From Granulosicoccus sp964390335 (GTDB lineage: Bacteria; Pseudomonadota; Gammaproteobacteria; Granulosicoccales; Granulosicoccaceae), in the NCBI GenBank assembly GCA_964390335.1, contig CAYMHU010000006.1, forward strand, positions 62,001-126,000: a stretch of 64,000 nucleotides of DNA, written 5' to 3'. The notes under the pieces were generated by a model, which was not told the DNA's origin, made no database searches, and saw nothing but the letters and a program-made list of their open reading frames with translations. The position numbers and the translations under genes are program-made. Positions 35,939 through 44,783 of this stretch are shown here, piece after piece; position 1 is the stretch's first letter; each line of letters begins with the position of its first letter.

Positions 35939-36166
35939 GAGTTAATCCAGTTAATAGTAAGACTCCTCTAAGGCTAGCAAAATTATGGCGAACCCACACA
36001 TAAAGTTGCCACGTTTGTCACGTTTTATTAGCGCCCGCAAAGCTTGAAAATAACAACCGTGTACAGTCCACACGACTGGTTAACAATCTTGCAAATCTGT
36101 CAAAATCGGCAACGTCAGGCACTCGTAGGTAGGATAGGATAGCGATTGATAGAGGTGTAAAAACTT

Positions 36167-36694
36167 ATGAATTCAAGCTCACATGCCAATCCGCAGTTCG
36201 ACAGCCTCGGTAAGCTGCGTAAACCCACCCCACCTGAGAAATGGGATGGGGTTAATCGACGCTTTTCCGAAGAAAGGCGATCGTATTCCATTGCAACTTT
36301 GTATTCGTGCTTGACGTCTCCACGTCGATTCTCGGGTCGCCGATCAAGTGATCGACGCTTCGCAATACTGGATAAATTTGATAGCGGCATTGGGTTTATG
36401 GCGCTCGGATTGATGTTTCTGTCCATCATGGATTCCGTGTTTACGTTATCCCTGATTGCGGCCGGCGGCAGTGAAGTTAATCCGTTTATGAACTGGTTAT
36501 TAGGACACAGTCTGTTTGCATTCGTTGGTGTGAAAATGGTACTCACCGCGGTGCCGGCGTTGATACTGGTGGCTACCGGCAATTTACTCGTATTTGGTTA
36601 TATTCGTGCACGCTCAATTCTGGCAGCCATGGTGGGCATGTATGCCGGATTGATATTTTACGAAATCGCGCTGCTTAAGCTTGCGTACTTTTAG
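36167..36694 (+). CDS. DUF5658 membrane protein
   Basis: A 175-residue protein. The first 65 residues are polar and Arg-rich (RRFSEERRSYSI, SPRRFSGRRSSDRRFA), and three helices follow (about 75-95, 108-132, 140-165). FLSIMDSVFTLSLIAAGGSEVNPFM is the signature of DUF5658 proteins, with the conserved Asp and the EVNP motif. Function unknown. The long basic cytoplasmic head could contact nucleic acid or acidic lipid. It converges with the GlxA-type regulator gene, 12 bases apart. Confidence 0.7.
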   Translation: MNSSSHANPQFDSLGKLRKPTPPEKWDGVNRRFSEERRSYSIATLYSCLTSPRRFSGRRSSDRRFAILDKFDSGIGFMALGLMFLSIMDSVFTLSLIAAGGSEVNPFMNWLLGHSLFAFVGVKMVLTAVPALILVATGNLLVFGYIRARSILAAMVGMYAGLIFYEIALLKLAYF

Positions 36695-36706
36695 GCTTTG
36701 ATTAAA

Positions 36707-37711
36707 TTAAGTTCGGTTTGCTCTTGTTACGTTTGAGTCTTGTAGCAAGCCCGCTGCTCGACGACGCTCGTCCCGCGGTGGTATTGAAAACGTATCACGA
36801 TAGCACTTTGAAAAATGCGGTGCGGATATAAACCCACAAGCTAACGCGATATCGACTATCGGCATACTGGTTTGCAGCAATAGTTGTCGGGCTCGCTCGA
36901 GTCGCAGTTCAAGATAGTAGCGCGTAGGTACACACTGTAAATACCGCTGAAACAAACGTTCGAGTTGTCGACGCGACAAACCCACATGATGTGATAATTC
37001 ATCGAGCGTCATAGGCTCTTCGATATTAGCTTCCATTAACGATACGGCTTCTGCCAATTTTGGTTGGCTTGCACCGATACGCTGCGTTAAAGGCACTCGC
37101 TGACGATCATTCTGATCGCGAATGCGTTCGCACATAAATTGCTCTGAGATTCGCGAAGCCAAATCAACGCCATGTTGTCGCCGAATCTCCGACAACATCA
37201 TGTCCATGGGAGCTGTGCCGCCTGCACAGGTATAGCGGTTATTGTCTATTTCAAATAGCTCTGGCGAAATGATGAGTTGCGGAAACTGCTCACGTGTACT
37301 GGCCAAATTTTCCCAATGAATGGTACAACGGTGATCGTTTAATAACTCGGCCTTAGCCAGTAAGTAAGTACCCGTACAGATTGCTCCGATTACCGTATCG
37401 GTTTTCTCGAATTTTTTTAAAAATGTTAAGCCGGGCTCATCGTTTAACTGATGCACGTTAAGTCCGGAACACACAAAAACCGCCTCGAACCGTTCGCGGT
37501 TGTCAGCAGACAGCTCCACATTAAAGCTGAGTCCGTTACTACTTAATACAGGCTGTCCATCCGAACTAATCAAAGTCCAGTGGTATAACTCCTTGCCGGA
37601 TAGCTGATTCGCCATACGCAAGGGTTCGATCGCACTGGAAAATGCGATTAACGAAAAATTGGGCACAAGGTAAAAACCAATGTGCGCTGTAGAACCAGCG
37701 TTACCAATCAT
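36707..37711 (-). CDS. GlxA-family AraC-type regulator (GbdR/CdhR-like)
   Basis: A 334-residue regulator. The N-terminal DJ-1/PfpI-like sensor (about 8-190) includes IGFYLVPNFSLIAFSSAIEPLR and the elbow GAICTGTYLLAKA (Cys112). The C-terminal AraC helix-turn-helix pair (about 225-320) has MTLDELSHHVGLSRRQLERL and VDIALACGFISAPHFSKCYR. The closest characterised relatives respond to glycine betaine/dimethylglycine or carnitine in pseudomonads. Being 65 bases downstream of the MttB-type gene, it probably controls this methyl-transfer cluster in response to a quaternary amine; that ligand is inference. Confidence 0.85.
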   Translation of the reverse strand: MIGNAGSTAHIGFYLVPNFSLIAFSSAIEPLRMANQLSGKELYHWTLISSDGQPVLSSNGLSFNVELSADNRERFEAVFVCSGLNVHQLNDEPGLTFLKKFEKTDTVIGAICTGTYLLAKAELLNDHRCTIHWENLASTREQFPQLIISPELFEIDNNRYTCAGGTAPMDMMLSEIRRQHGVDLASRISEQFMCERIRDQNDRQRVPLTQRIGASQPKLAEAVSLMEANIEEPMTLDELSHHVGLSRRQLERLFQRYLQCVPTRYYLELRLERARQLLLQTSMPIVDIALACGFISAPHFSKCYRDTFSIPPRDERRRAAGLLQDSNVTRANRT

Positions 37712-37776
37712 GGGGGCACACTCTCAAACATGACCACAGGTACCAGGCAAAGTACCCTCACTAACCGAGCGATTAT

Positions 37777-39333
37777 CTAATAATTGGCATCCGGAAATGC
37801 GGCCTTTCTCTCGGCAATGTATTGTAACAGCGCTTGATCAACAGAAGCATCAATTTCTGGCGCCTGGTACCCCTCCAGCGCTGCTTTCCATTGCTCATTT
37901 GCGCGCTGTGCCGCATCCTTGGAGCCCTCAGATTCCCATTGCTCGAAGCTGTTGTTATCGGCCATGGTCGATCGATAAAATGCAGTCTCGAAATTAGCCT
38001 GGGTGTGCGCACAACCCAAAAAGTGCTGACCCGGTCCAACCTCTTTCAGTGCGTCAAGTGCTTGACCGGCGTCGCTCAGATCGACCCCGGATAACAGGCG
38101 CGCAAGACCGCCTGCCTGATCAGCATCCATCATGAATTTCTCATAACTCATAACCAAACCACCTTCTAGCCACCCTGCGGTATGCAGCATGAAGTTAACC
38201 CCTGCCAGCGCTGCCGTTTGCAAGGTATTCGCAGACTCATAAGCTGCTTGAGCATCCGGTACTTTCGATGCACACAATCCACCGCCACTTCTGAACGGCA
38301 CGCCCAACCGACGTGCAAGCGCAGCGGCAATGTACATAACTAACGAGGGTTCCGGCGTGCCAAATGTGGGGGCGCCGGATTGCATGGATATAGAGCTGGC
38401 AAATGTGCCAAATACAACCGGTGCACCAGGGCGTACCAACTGCACGAATGCCATGCCTGCCAATGCTTCCGCCAGAATTTGCGCTGCTGTACCGGCAACG
38501 GTTACCGGCGACATTGCACCCGCTAAAATAAACGGTGAAACCACAGTTGCCTGATTAGCGCGAGCATATACTTTGGCAGCACCCAACATGGTTTCGTCGA
38601 AAGTCATTGGCGAATTGGCATTAATCAAATTGATAACCACGGTTCTCTCTACACCGGTGTCGGGATCATAGAAATTATCGCCAAACAAAATTTTGCACAT
38701 CTCAACGGTGTCTTGTGCACGTTCTGGTGCAGTTACTGAACCCATAAACGGCTTATCGCTGTAACGCATATGCGCATACACCATATCGAAATGCCGTTTG
38801 TTAACCGGCAGATCAACAGGTTCACAAACAGTGCCGCCGGAGTGATGCAAATTCGGGCTTAAATACGCTAGCTTTACAAAATTTTGAAAATCTTCGATGG
38901 TAGCGTAGCGACGACCTTTATCCAGATCGCTGACAAACGGCGGACCATAGGCAGGAACCAACACAACATTGTCGCCACCGATAACCACGTTGTTTTTCGG
39001 ATTACGAGCATGCTGTACAAAAGAGGCCGGTGCAGAGTCTGTGACTAGCTTGCGACACAAGCCGCGAGGAAATCGCACGCGTTCACCTTCAACATCACAA
39101 CCCGCGTCACGCCACATTTGTAACGCTTCAGGGTCATCGCGAAACTCAATCCCGATTTCATTCAGGATGGTTTCGGCATTGGCTTCTATAAGCGACAGGC
39201 CTTCTTCGCCAAGCACTTCGTAAGGTGGAATTTTTCGAGAAATATACGGCGCTGTATGCTGCGTTGCACCGGAACGTTCACGCCTTTTATCGCCTCGGCT
39301 ACTACGCCGCCTGCGTTTTGGTTCATCTGCCAT
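37777..39333 (-). CDS. MttB-family (COG5598) corrinoid-dependent methyltransferase, non-pyrrolysine
   Basis: A 518-residue TIM-barrel methyltransferase of the trimethylamine methyltransferase superfamily: ETILNEIGIEFRDDPEALQM, VLVPAYGPPFVSDLDKGRRY, RHFDMVYAHMRYSDKPFMGSV split across the barrel, and LGCAHTQANFETAFYRS near the end. True TMA enzymes carry pyrrolysine at an in-frame TAG; there is none here, which places it with the glycine betaine (MtgB-like) or carnitine (MtcB-like) branch. Start at 39333 (ADEPKRRRRSSRG) is chosen over 39369. The first 22 residues are highly basic. It demethylates an unknown quaternary amine onto the corrinoid protein encoded at 27939. Confidence 0.88.
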   Translation of the reverse strand: MADEPKRRRRSSRGDKRRERSGATQHTAPYISRKIPPYEVLGEEGLSLIEANAETILNEIGIEFRDDPEALQMWRDAGCDVEGERVRFPRGLCRKLVTDSAPASFVQHARNPKNNVVIGGDNVVLVPAYGPPFVSDLDKGRRYATIEDFQNFVKLAYLSPNLHHSGGTVCEPVDLPVNKRHFDMVYAHMRYSDKPFMGSVTAPERAQDTVEMCKILFGDNFYDPDTGVERTVVINLINANSPMTFDETMLGAAKVYARANQATVVSPFILAGAMSPVTVAGTAAQILAEALAGMAFVQLVRPGAPVVFGTFASSISMQSGAPTFGTPEPSLVMYIAAALARRLGVPFRSGGGLCASKVPDAQAAYESANTLQTAALAGVNFMLHTAGWLEGGLVMSYEKFMMDADQAGGLARLLSGVDLSDAGQALDALKEVGPGQHFLGCAHTQANFETAFYRSTMADNNSFEQWESEGSKDAAQRANEQWKAALEGYQAPEIDASVDQALLQYIAERKAAFPDANY

Positions 39334-39454
39334 GGTGACCCCATCGAAAACTTGAGTTTTAGTGTGCACCAGGTGCGGCTGTTGTGGGTATCGCGCCGCG
39401 ACTGTTAAGTAGTATCGAGCGCCTTAAGCACGCGAGTGGGCGTTGAATTAAACC

Positions 39455-40003
39455 CTATAATGGCAGGATTCTGCGTACAAATTCCGCCTGACGTTTCGTC
39501 TGGATTCTGCGCCGATTGCTGACCCGAACGGCTTTAATTGCAGCTTCATTATCGACACCCATTTCCACCAAAATCCGGGCTGCAATCATTCCAGTACGCC
39601 CAAGACCCGCATAACAATGAAACGCAACGCGTTCACCGATACGTAGCGCATGCCGAATGCGCTCACCATCCACCGCCCACTGGTCTTCAAAATCCTGATC
39701 AGGGATTTCCATATCGACTATCGGCAGGTGCAGCCACCATATGCCAGCATCCTGTAACAATGTGGGTATATCCTGCACCTTGTTCAGCTTGAACTCATGT
39801 GGCTCGATAAACGATACAACGCCATTCGCTCCCCACTCTTTAAGCGCTTCCATATCCGCCAGCAAGTGTTTACGGCCAACACCGGACAACTCGTTAACCC
39901 GAACACCGGGACAGGCCACCAAACCCATACTACCCACCGATCCAGGCACGGGAATAGAATCGATCTTGTTTGGTTGAATTTGTCGCCCTAATCCAAAAGC
40001 CAT
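39455..40003 (-). CDS. Dual-specificity/tyrosine phosphatase-like protein
   Basis: A 182-residue phosphatase of the Cys-based family. The P-loop is HCYAGLGRTG (Cys130, Arg136, the CX5R motif), and HLPIVDMEIPDQDFE (about 92-106) carries the general-acid Asp loop. It resembles CDKN3-like or KAP-like bacterial proteins. Its substrate may be a phosphoprotein or a small phosphorylated compound. It is upstream of the MttB gene on the same strand (121 bases) and divergent from the homocysteine methyltransferase, so it belongs to the cluster by position only. Confidence 0.75.
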   Translation of the reverse strand: MAFGLGRQIQPNKIDSIPVPGSVGSMGLVACPGVRVNELSGVGRKHLLADMEALKEWGANGVVSFIEPHEFKLNKVQDIPTLLQDAGIWWLHLPIVDMEIPDQDFEDQWAVDGERIRHALRIGERVAFHCYAGLGRTGMIAARILVEMGVDNEAAIKAVRVSNRRRIQTKRQAEFVRRILPL

Positions 40004-40166
40004 TCAATTTTCCGAGATATGAGTACTGCGCCGCATGTTAAACCAATTATCGCCGTATCAGCGACTTTTGCGCGAAGTTAAGTAGAGATTACACAATGAG
40101 TTTAGTCTGCAACCCGTATAATGGGAGGCCACGCTTAACCTGACCACAACCTGTCGGCCTGTAGAA

Positions 40167-41222
40167 ATGACAAATAAGTTATCCAAGCTACTCGCATCAC
40201 GCGGAGTCCTGTTGGCCGATGGTGCTACCGGTACAAACCTGTTTGGTATGGGTTTACAAACTGGTGACGCACCAGAGCTATGGAATATAGATCACCCTGA
40301 TCGCATCACCAAACTGCACCAATCATTCGTCGATGCCGGTTCCGATATCATTCTTACCAACAGTTTTGGTGGCACGCACTACCGGTTAGCACTACATAAC
40401 GCAGGCCACAGGGTTGCCGAATTAAATCAACGCGCTGCACAGATTGCGTGCGAATGCGCGAGTACCGCATCGAAAACGGTGTTGGTTGCGGGTTCAATGG
40501 GTCCCACTGGCGAAATATTGGAGCCCAATGGCCCTGTGTCCATTGAACAAGCACAAGCGGCTTTTTACGAACAAGCAATGGCACTTAAAGCCGGTGGCGC
40601 CGATGTGTTGTGGATAGAAACCATTTCATCGGCAGAAGAAATAACAGCCGCGGTACAAGCTGCTGCGCAAGTCGGGTTGCCGATTGTGTATACCGTCAGC
40701 ATCGACACCAACGGTCGCACAATGATGGGGCTCACGGCGGCCGACACCATCCAAATCAGCGTAAGCTTAAACACGCCTATTACCGCAATTGGCACTAACT
40801 GCGGTATTGGCGCCAGTGAAGTGGTTGCAGCAATCAAGAATTTAAAAACGGCCAACGATCAACTTCCTACCCCAGCGGCGCTGGTGGCCAAAGCCAATTG
40901 CGGGATACCTGAATACATAGACGGCGAAATCGTATACAACGGTACACCCGAACTCATGGCTCAATATGCAACGATGGCAGCCAACGCCGGCGCTAAAATT
41001 ATCGGCGGTTGTTGCGGCACTTCACCGGTGCACCTTAAAGCCATGCGTGCTGCGTTGGATCAATGGGCACCAGCAAGTTCACCCACCCTCGACGAGATCA
41101 ACTCAATATTGGGCGAAGTAACTCAAGGCGCGCGCGCACAGTTGGACGGCGACTTAAGTGTGGCCGGTGGTTCCGCCAGTGGACGCGGTACGCGCACGTC
41201 CAGAAGACGTAAGAAAAGTTAA
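40167..41222 (+). CDS. BHMT-type homocysteine S-methyltransferase
   Basis: A 351-residue Hcy-binding TIM barrel. LLADGATGTNLFGMGL opens the domain; the zinc ligands are Cys212 (GTNCGIG) and the Cys282/Cys283 pair (GGCCGTSPVH). It methylates homocysteine to methionine. The methyl donor could be betaine, as in BHMT, or the methyl-corrinoid protein, since this domain is the same as MetH's N-terminal module and three-part split MetH enzymes with this kind of Hcy subunit have been described in roseobacters. The last 12 residues (GRGTRTSRRRKKS) form a basic tail shared with other cluster enzymes. A TATAAT box lies at 40117-40122. Confidence 0.9.
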   Translation: MTNKLSKLLASRGVLLADGATGTNLFGMGLQTGDAPELWNIDHPDRITKLHQSFVDAGSDIILTNSFGGTHYRLALHNAGHRVAELNQRAAQIACECASTASKTVLVAGSMGPTGEILEPNGPVSIEQAQAAFYEQAMALKAGGADVLWIETISSAEEITAAVQAAAQVGLPIVYTVSIDTNGRTMMGLTAADTIQISVSLNTPITAIGTNCGIGASEVVAAIKNLKTANDQLPTPAALVAKANCGIPEYIDGEIVYNGTPELMAQYATMAANAGAKIIGGCCGTSPVHLKAMRAALDQWAPASSPTLDEINSILGEVTQGARAQLDGDLSVAGGSASGRGTRTSRRRKKS

Positions 41223-41243
41223 GTTAACCTTTAGCAAACTGGC

Positions 41244-42317
41244 ATGCGTCAAACAGACACCTTACACCCACCTAAAGTAAAACCTGCCATAACTGATGAA
41301 AATCAGTTGCACGCATCTTTATCGTGGGACTGGCAAGCAGCTAGCAAGCACACGGTAGAGGACATCCAGACGCTGGCAACACTGCTAGACCTGGATACCC
41401 TAACCTTATCGAACATCGTCGCCAACAGCGATTTCAAGTTACGCGTGCCCATGCCGTTTATTAAGCGCATGAAAAAAGGCGATATAAACGACCCTCTGCT
41501 TAGACAGATCCTACCAACAAAAAAGGAATTGCTACCGCAAGTGGGTTTTACCAACGACCCCTTGAACGAACAAGAATACAATCCATGCCCCGGATTGATT
41601 CATAAATACACGGGTCGAGTATTACTCACTGCCGCGGTAAGCTGCCCGATTAATTGTCGATACTGTTTTAGACGACACTTTCCGTATGCGGATAACCGAC
41701 TTAATCCAAAGAATTGGCAAGCAGCACTAAATTATATTGCTCAGGATAGTTCGATAAAAGAAGTGATCTTGAGCGGCGGCGAGCCGCTGCTGTTAAACGA
41801 TCGTATGCTAAGCGAACTACTAGACAATATCGAAAGCATTGCGCATGTGAAACTGATTAGAATCCACACGCGTTTTCCAGTCGTTGTGCCTCAACGGCTA
41901 ACAGCAGCTTTATGCACACGGCTCAGTACCGCTCGGTGCAAGATTACAATGGTCATGCACATAAACCATCCAAACGAAATTGACGAACACTTTAAACACT
42001 GTGTTCTACCATTGATAACAAGCGCGGTTACTTTGCTTAATCAAACTGTGCTATTGAAATCCATCAACGATGACATCCAAACGCTAACCGAACTCAGCTA
42101 TGCACTTTTCGATGCAGGACTGCTGCCTTACTACTTACACGCTACCGATCCGGTAAGCGGCACGGCGCACTTCTCAGTCAGTGATGCAAAAGCGCAACAG
42201 CTAGCTTCTGAACTTATTGCATCCCTGCCCGGGTATCTAGCACCAACCCTCGTGCGCGAAGTGAGCGGCAAACAGGCTAAAACCCGACTACCGATCAGCT
42301 CCGTATCGAGTGAATAA
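41244..42317 (+). CDS. epmB: EF-P beta-lysylation protein EpmB
   Basis: A 357-residue radical-SAM enzyme of the lysine 2,3-aminomutase family. The cluster Cys are 134, 138 and 141 (SCPINCRYCFRRHFPY). ILSGGEPLLLNDRML is the GGE motif, and RIHTRFPVVVPQRLT binds SAM/PLP. EpmB isomerises lysine for EF-P modification, and the SWDWQAASKHTVED start is typical of EpmB rather than KamA. Usually it is next to efp; here it follows the homocysteine methyltransferase by 21 bases, with no efp in the window. Confidence 0.9.
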   Translation: MRQTDTLHPPKVKPAITDENQLHASLSWDWQAASKHTVEDIQTLATLLDLDTLTLSNIVANSDFKLRVPMPFIKRMKKGDINDPLLRQILPTKKELLPQVGFTNDPLNEQEYNPCPGLIHKYTGRVLLTAAVSCPINCRYCFRRHFPYADNRLNPKNWQAALNYIAQDSSIKEVILSGGEPLLLNDRMLSELLDNIESIAHVKLIRIHTRFPVVVPQRLTAALCTRLSTARCKITMVMHINHPNEIDEHFKHCVLPLITSAVTLLNQTVLLKSINDDIQTLTELSYALFDAGLLPYYLHATDPVSGTAHFSVSDAKAQQLASELIASLPGYLAPTLVREVSGKQAKTRLPISSVSSE

Positions 42318-42318
42318 T

Positions 42319-44571
42319 TTATTGATTGAAGTACTTTAGCGTATCCTGCCACGCGTAATAAGCTGGCTTGGCAATGTACTTATCGTTTAATAACAGCGGC
42401 GTATTACTGGAGCGCCATGAGTATCGATCGGTATAACCCCAACTCTGCATAGCTTTGCATTTTGGCTGAGCAAGACAAACCTCCAAAGTGCGTCGATAGA
42501 TTTCTGCCTGCACTTGTTCTTCGTCGGGGCGAGACATAGTCACGTCAAACTCGGTAATGTAAATATCTAATCCCAAATCTGCGAATCGCTGAAGATTATC
42601 GCGCATGCCGCCAAAATCGGTAAAATCAGATCGTAAGTGCATTTGGAACCCAACAGCATCTATTGGTGTGCCGCGTTCCAACTCTTTCTTGAGTAAGTTA
42701 TACATGGCATCTGATTTAGTGTTAAACCAAGCCACATCGTAGTCGTTGTATACCAACACGGCATCAGGATCAGCCGCGCGCGCGGTTTCAAAAGCAATGC
42801 GTATATAGTTTTTACCCATGCCCTTGTACCAAATCGATTGTCTTAACTGGCCATCGACATCGTTTATGGCTTCGTTAACAACATCCCACACCTTCACCTG
42901 ACCACGATAACGGCCAGCCAAAGCATTGATGTGATCCTGCATGACTGTTTGCGCTTCAGACGGGTCCAGATTCTGCACCCAGCCCGGTAACTGCGTATAC
43001 CAAACCAGAGGATGACCATGCAGCACCATGCCTTTTTCACTGGCGAAGTTCGCTAAATCGTCCGCATCTTCCCAATCGAAAAAGCCACGTTGCGGTTGGA
43101 TCCATCCCATTTTGTGAGAGTTCTCCGGGGTAATCATATTAAATTCATCGGCCGCAATTTGGCGATACAGTTCGTTGTCTGCCAACTTGCTTGAATTCAG
43201 CATGGCAGCAAAGCCAATCAAGAATCCTCGCTGATCTGCCAAATCCCGCAATCGTTCACCGCTGCGGTTAAGACTCTCTGGCTCGACAACGGTGACTGTA
43301 AATGAACTTTCAAATTGCAATGAACTGTCTTCGCTGTCAGTAGCCCGAAAATAAAACGTATGATCACCAAGATCACTCTGATCAGTTGGCCAGCGAAAAT
43401 CGCGTGTACCGTCGCCATTGTCTACAAAGTTCGCATCAGCTGGTTGATTCAATGCAGATAAATTTGGCACGGTAAAGTCAGGGTCAACCGGTTGCACGAT
43501 CTGATTTAAGGTATCCCCCACACGGATAGTCGGGTTACGAATACCATTGATCACAGGCGGAAAGTTAACCGGATTGTTCGGGTCGCGTTCAACGGTAATT
43601 TTGATGGTTTGTTGCGTGCGCAATGTTGGATCATAGGCATCTATCGAGATGAACGTTATCCATGTATCGCCGATATTAACCGGATACGGATACCAACGAA
43701 ATGTGCGAGTACCATCTCCATTATCTCGAAACGAGGAATTTGTTGGCAAACGATCTATAGCCAGCCCCGGAACAGCTCCGTGATCAGCGCGTGCCCGCAC
43801 AATTAATTCAAGCGTTTCGCCTAAAAAAACAAATTGGTCTGCTAAACCAATAAACTGTGGAGCATCACCATCAACCGGCACGGGAGGTGGCGAACCAATT
43901 TCATTAGTATGGCCGTTGACGGTAAGTTTGATCGACTGAGACGTGCGGTTATCGGGATCAGCGTCTTCGTATACGGTGAATGTGAGTATATTTTCTCCCA
44001 CATTCGCGTCAGTCGGTGTCCATCTGAATTGTCTTGTACCGTCGCGGTTGTCTTCAAAGCTTGCACCTTGCGGCAAGTTTTCAACTCTCATTGCTGGCAC
44101 AACGCCTTCAGGGTCAAACGGTACTACGCGGAAGTTAAACGTGTCTCTCAGGTTAATGGCACGATCTATTAACGATTCAAATCTGGGAGGCAAATTACCA
44201 TTAGCGGCGGCTCCTGCTTGTACTGTCAACGCGATGGTGCGTCGAGTCACTAAACTTTCATCAAGCGCATCGACTGCTTCAAAAGTCACGTTGCGCACGC
44301 CAACATGCCGCTCATCGGGTACCCAAAAGAATGTCCGAGTGCCATCTCCGTTATCAGAGAACATTGCACCATCCGGGTAGTTCACTAAGCGTAAGCCGGG
44401 TACAACACCTTCCGGATCGCTGGGCTCGACGCGCAAATTAATTGCTTCACCAACTGTAACAGTCACATCAGACAAAGGTTCGAGCGTGGGTGCTTGATTG
44501 GCAGCGACTGAGCTTGCGCTCAACATGAACAAGCAGCCAATGAGAAAGTCACATCGATGGAAAAAAGACAT
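42319..44571 (-). CDS. Secreted GH10 endo-beta-1,4-xylanase with four Ig-like repeats
   Basis: A 750-residue exported glycosidase. Signal peptide (1-24), then four related beta-sandwich repeats of about 95-105 residues (about 25-118, 127-219, 235-328, 336-429), each with the signature DNGDGTR[TQD]F[RF]W and a cadherin/Ig-like Pro start. A GH10 catalytic domain fills 445-750. Acid/base is Glu567 (WDVVNEAIND), nucleophile is Glu674 (YITEFDVTMS). GH10 enzymes cut xylan. The repeats probably act as spacer or surface/substrate binders; I see no classical CBM. The stop is two bases from the end of convergent epmB. Confidence 0.92.
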   Translation of the reverse strand: MSFFHRCDFLIGCLFMLSASSVAANQAPTLEPLSDVTVTVGEAINLRVEPSDPEGVVPGLRLVNYPDGAMFSDNGDGTRTFFWVPDERHVGVRNVTFEAVDALDESLVTRRTIALTVQAGAAANGNLPPRFESLIDRAINLRDTFNFRVVPFDPEGVVPAMRVENLPQGASFEDNRDGTRQFRWTPTDANVGENILTFTVYEDADPDNRTSQSIKLTVNGHTNEIGSPPPVPVDGDAPQFIGLADQFVFLGETLELIVRARADHGAVPGLAIDRLPTNSSFRDNGDGTRTFRWYPYPVNIGDTWITFISIDAYDPTLRTQQTIKITVERDPNNPVNFPPVINGIRNPTIRVGDTLNQIVQPVDPDFTVPNLSALNQPADANFVDNGDGTRDFRWPTDQSDLGDHTFYFRATDSEDSSLQFESSFTVTVVEPESLNRSGERLRDLADQRGFLIGFAAMLNSSKLADNELYRQIAADEFNMITPENSHKMGWIQPQRGFFDWEDADDLANFASEKGMVLHGHPLVWYTQLPGWVQNLDPSEAQTVMQDHINALAGRYRGQVKVWDVVNEAINDVDGQLRQSIWYKGMGKNYIRIAFETARAADPDAVLVYNDYDVAWFNTKSDAMYNLLKKELERGTPIDAVGFQMHLRSDFTDFGGMRDNLQRFADLGLDIYITEFDVTMSRPDEEQVQAEIYRRTLEVCLAQPKCKAMQSWGYTDRYSWRSSNTPLLLNDKYIAKPAYYAWQDTLKYFNQ

Positions 44572-44783
44572 GGCGATTCGTGAGTAGCGGGTATTAACCG
44601 CCTACAAAGCAGGTTTCACGCCGATACCGCCAAACTTAGCTAAACCATTAATAAATAAAGGTTAAAATTAACAATTTGAAAGTCTTTAGTTTCATCATAT
44701 ATTGCGTTATCTGACAATTTCACCGTTACACTGCCGCTCTGATTGCCCTTCAGACTCGACACAAGAACGGACACCAGGAAAAC

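Noticed and set aside
37777..39333. Pyrrolysine-containing trimethylamine methyltransferase
   Set aside because: There is no in-frame TAG in the gene and no pyl genes in the window, so it is a non-pyrrolysine MttB relative.
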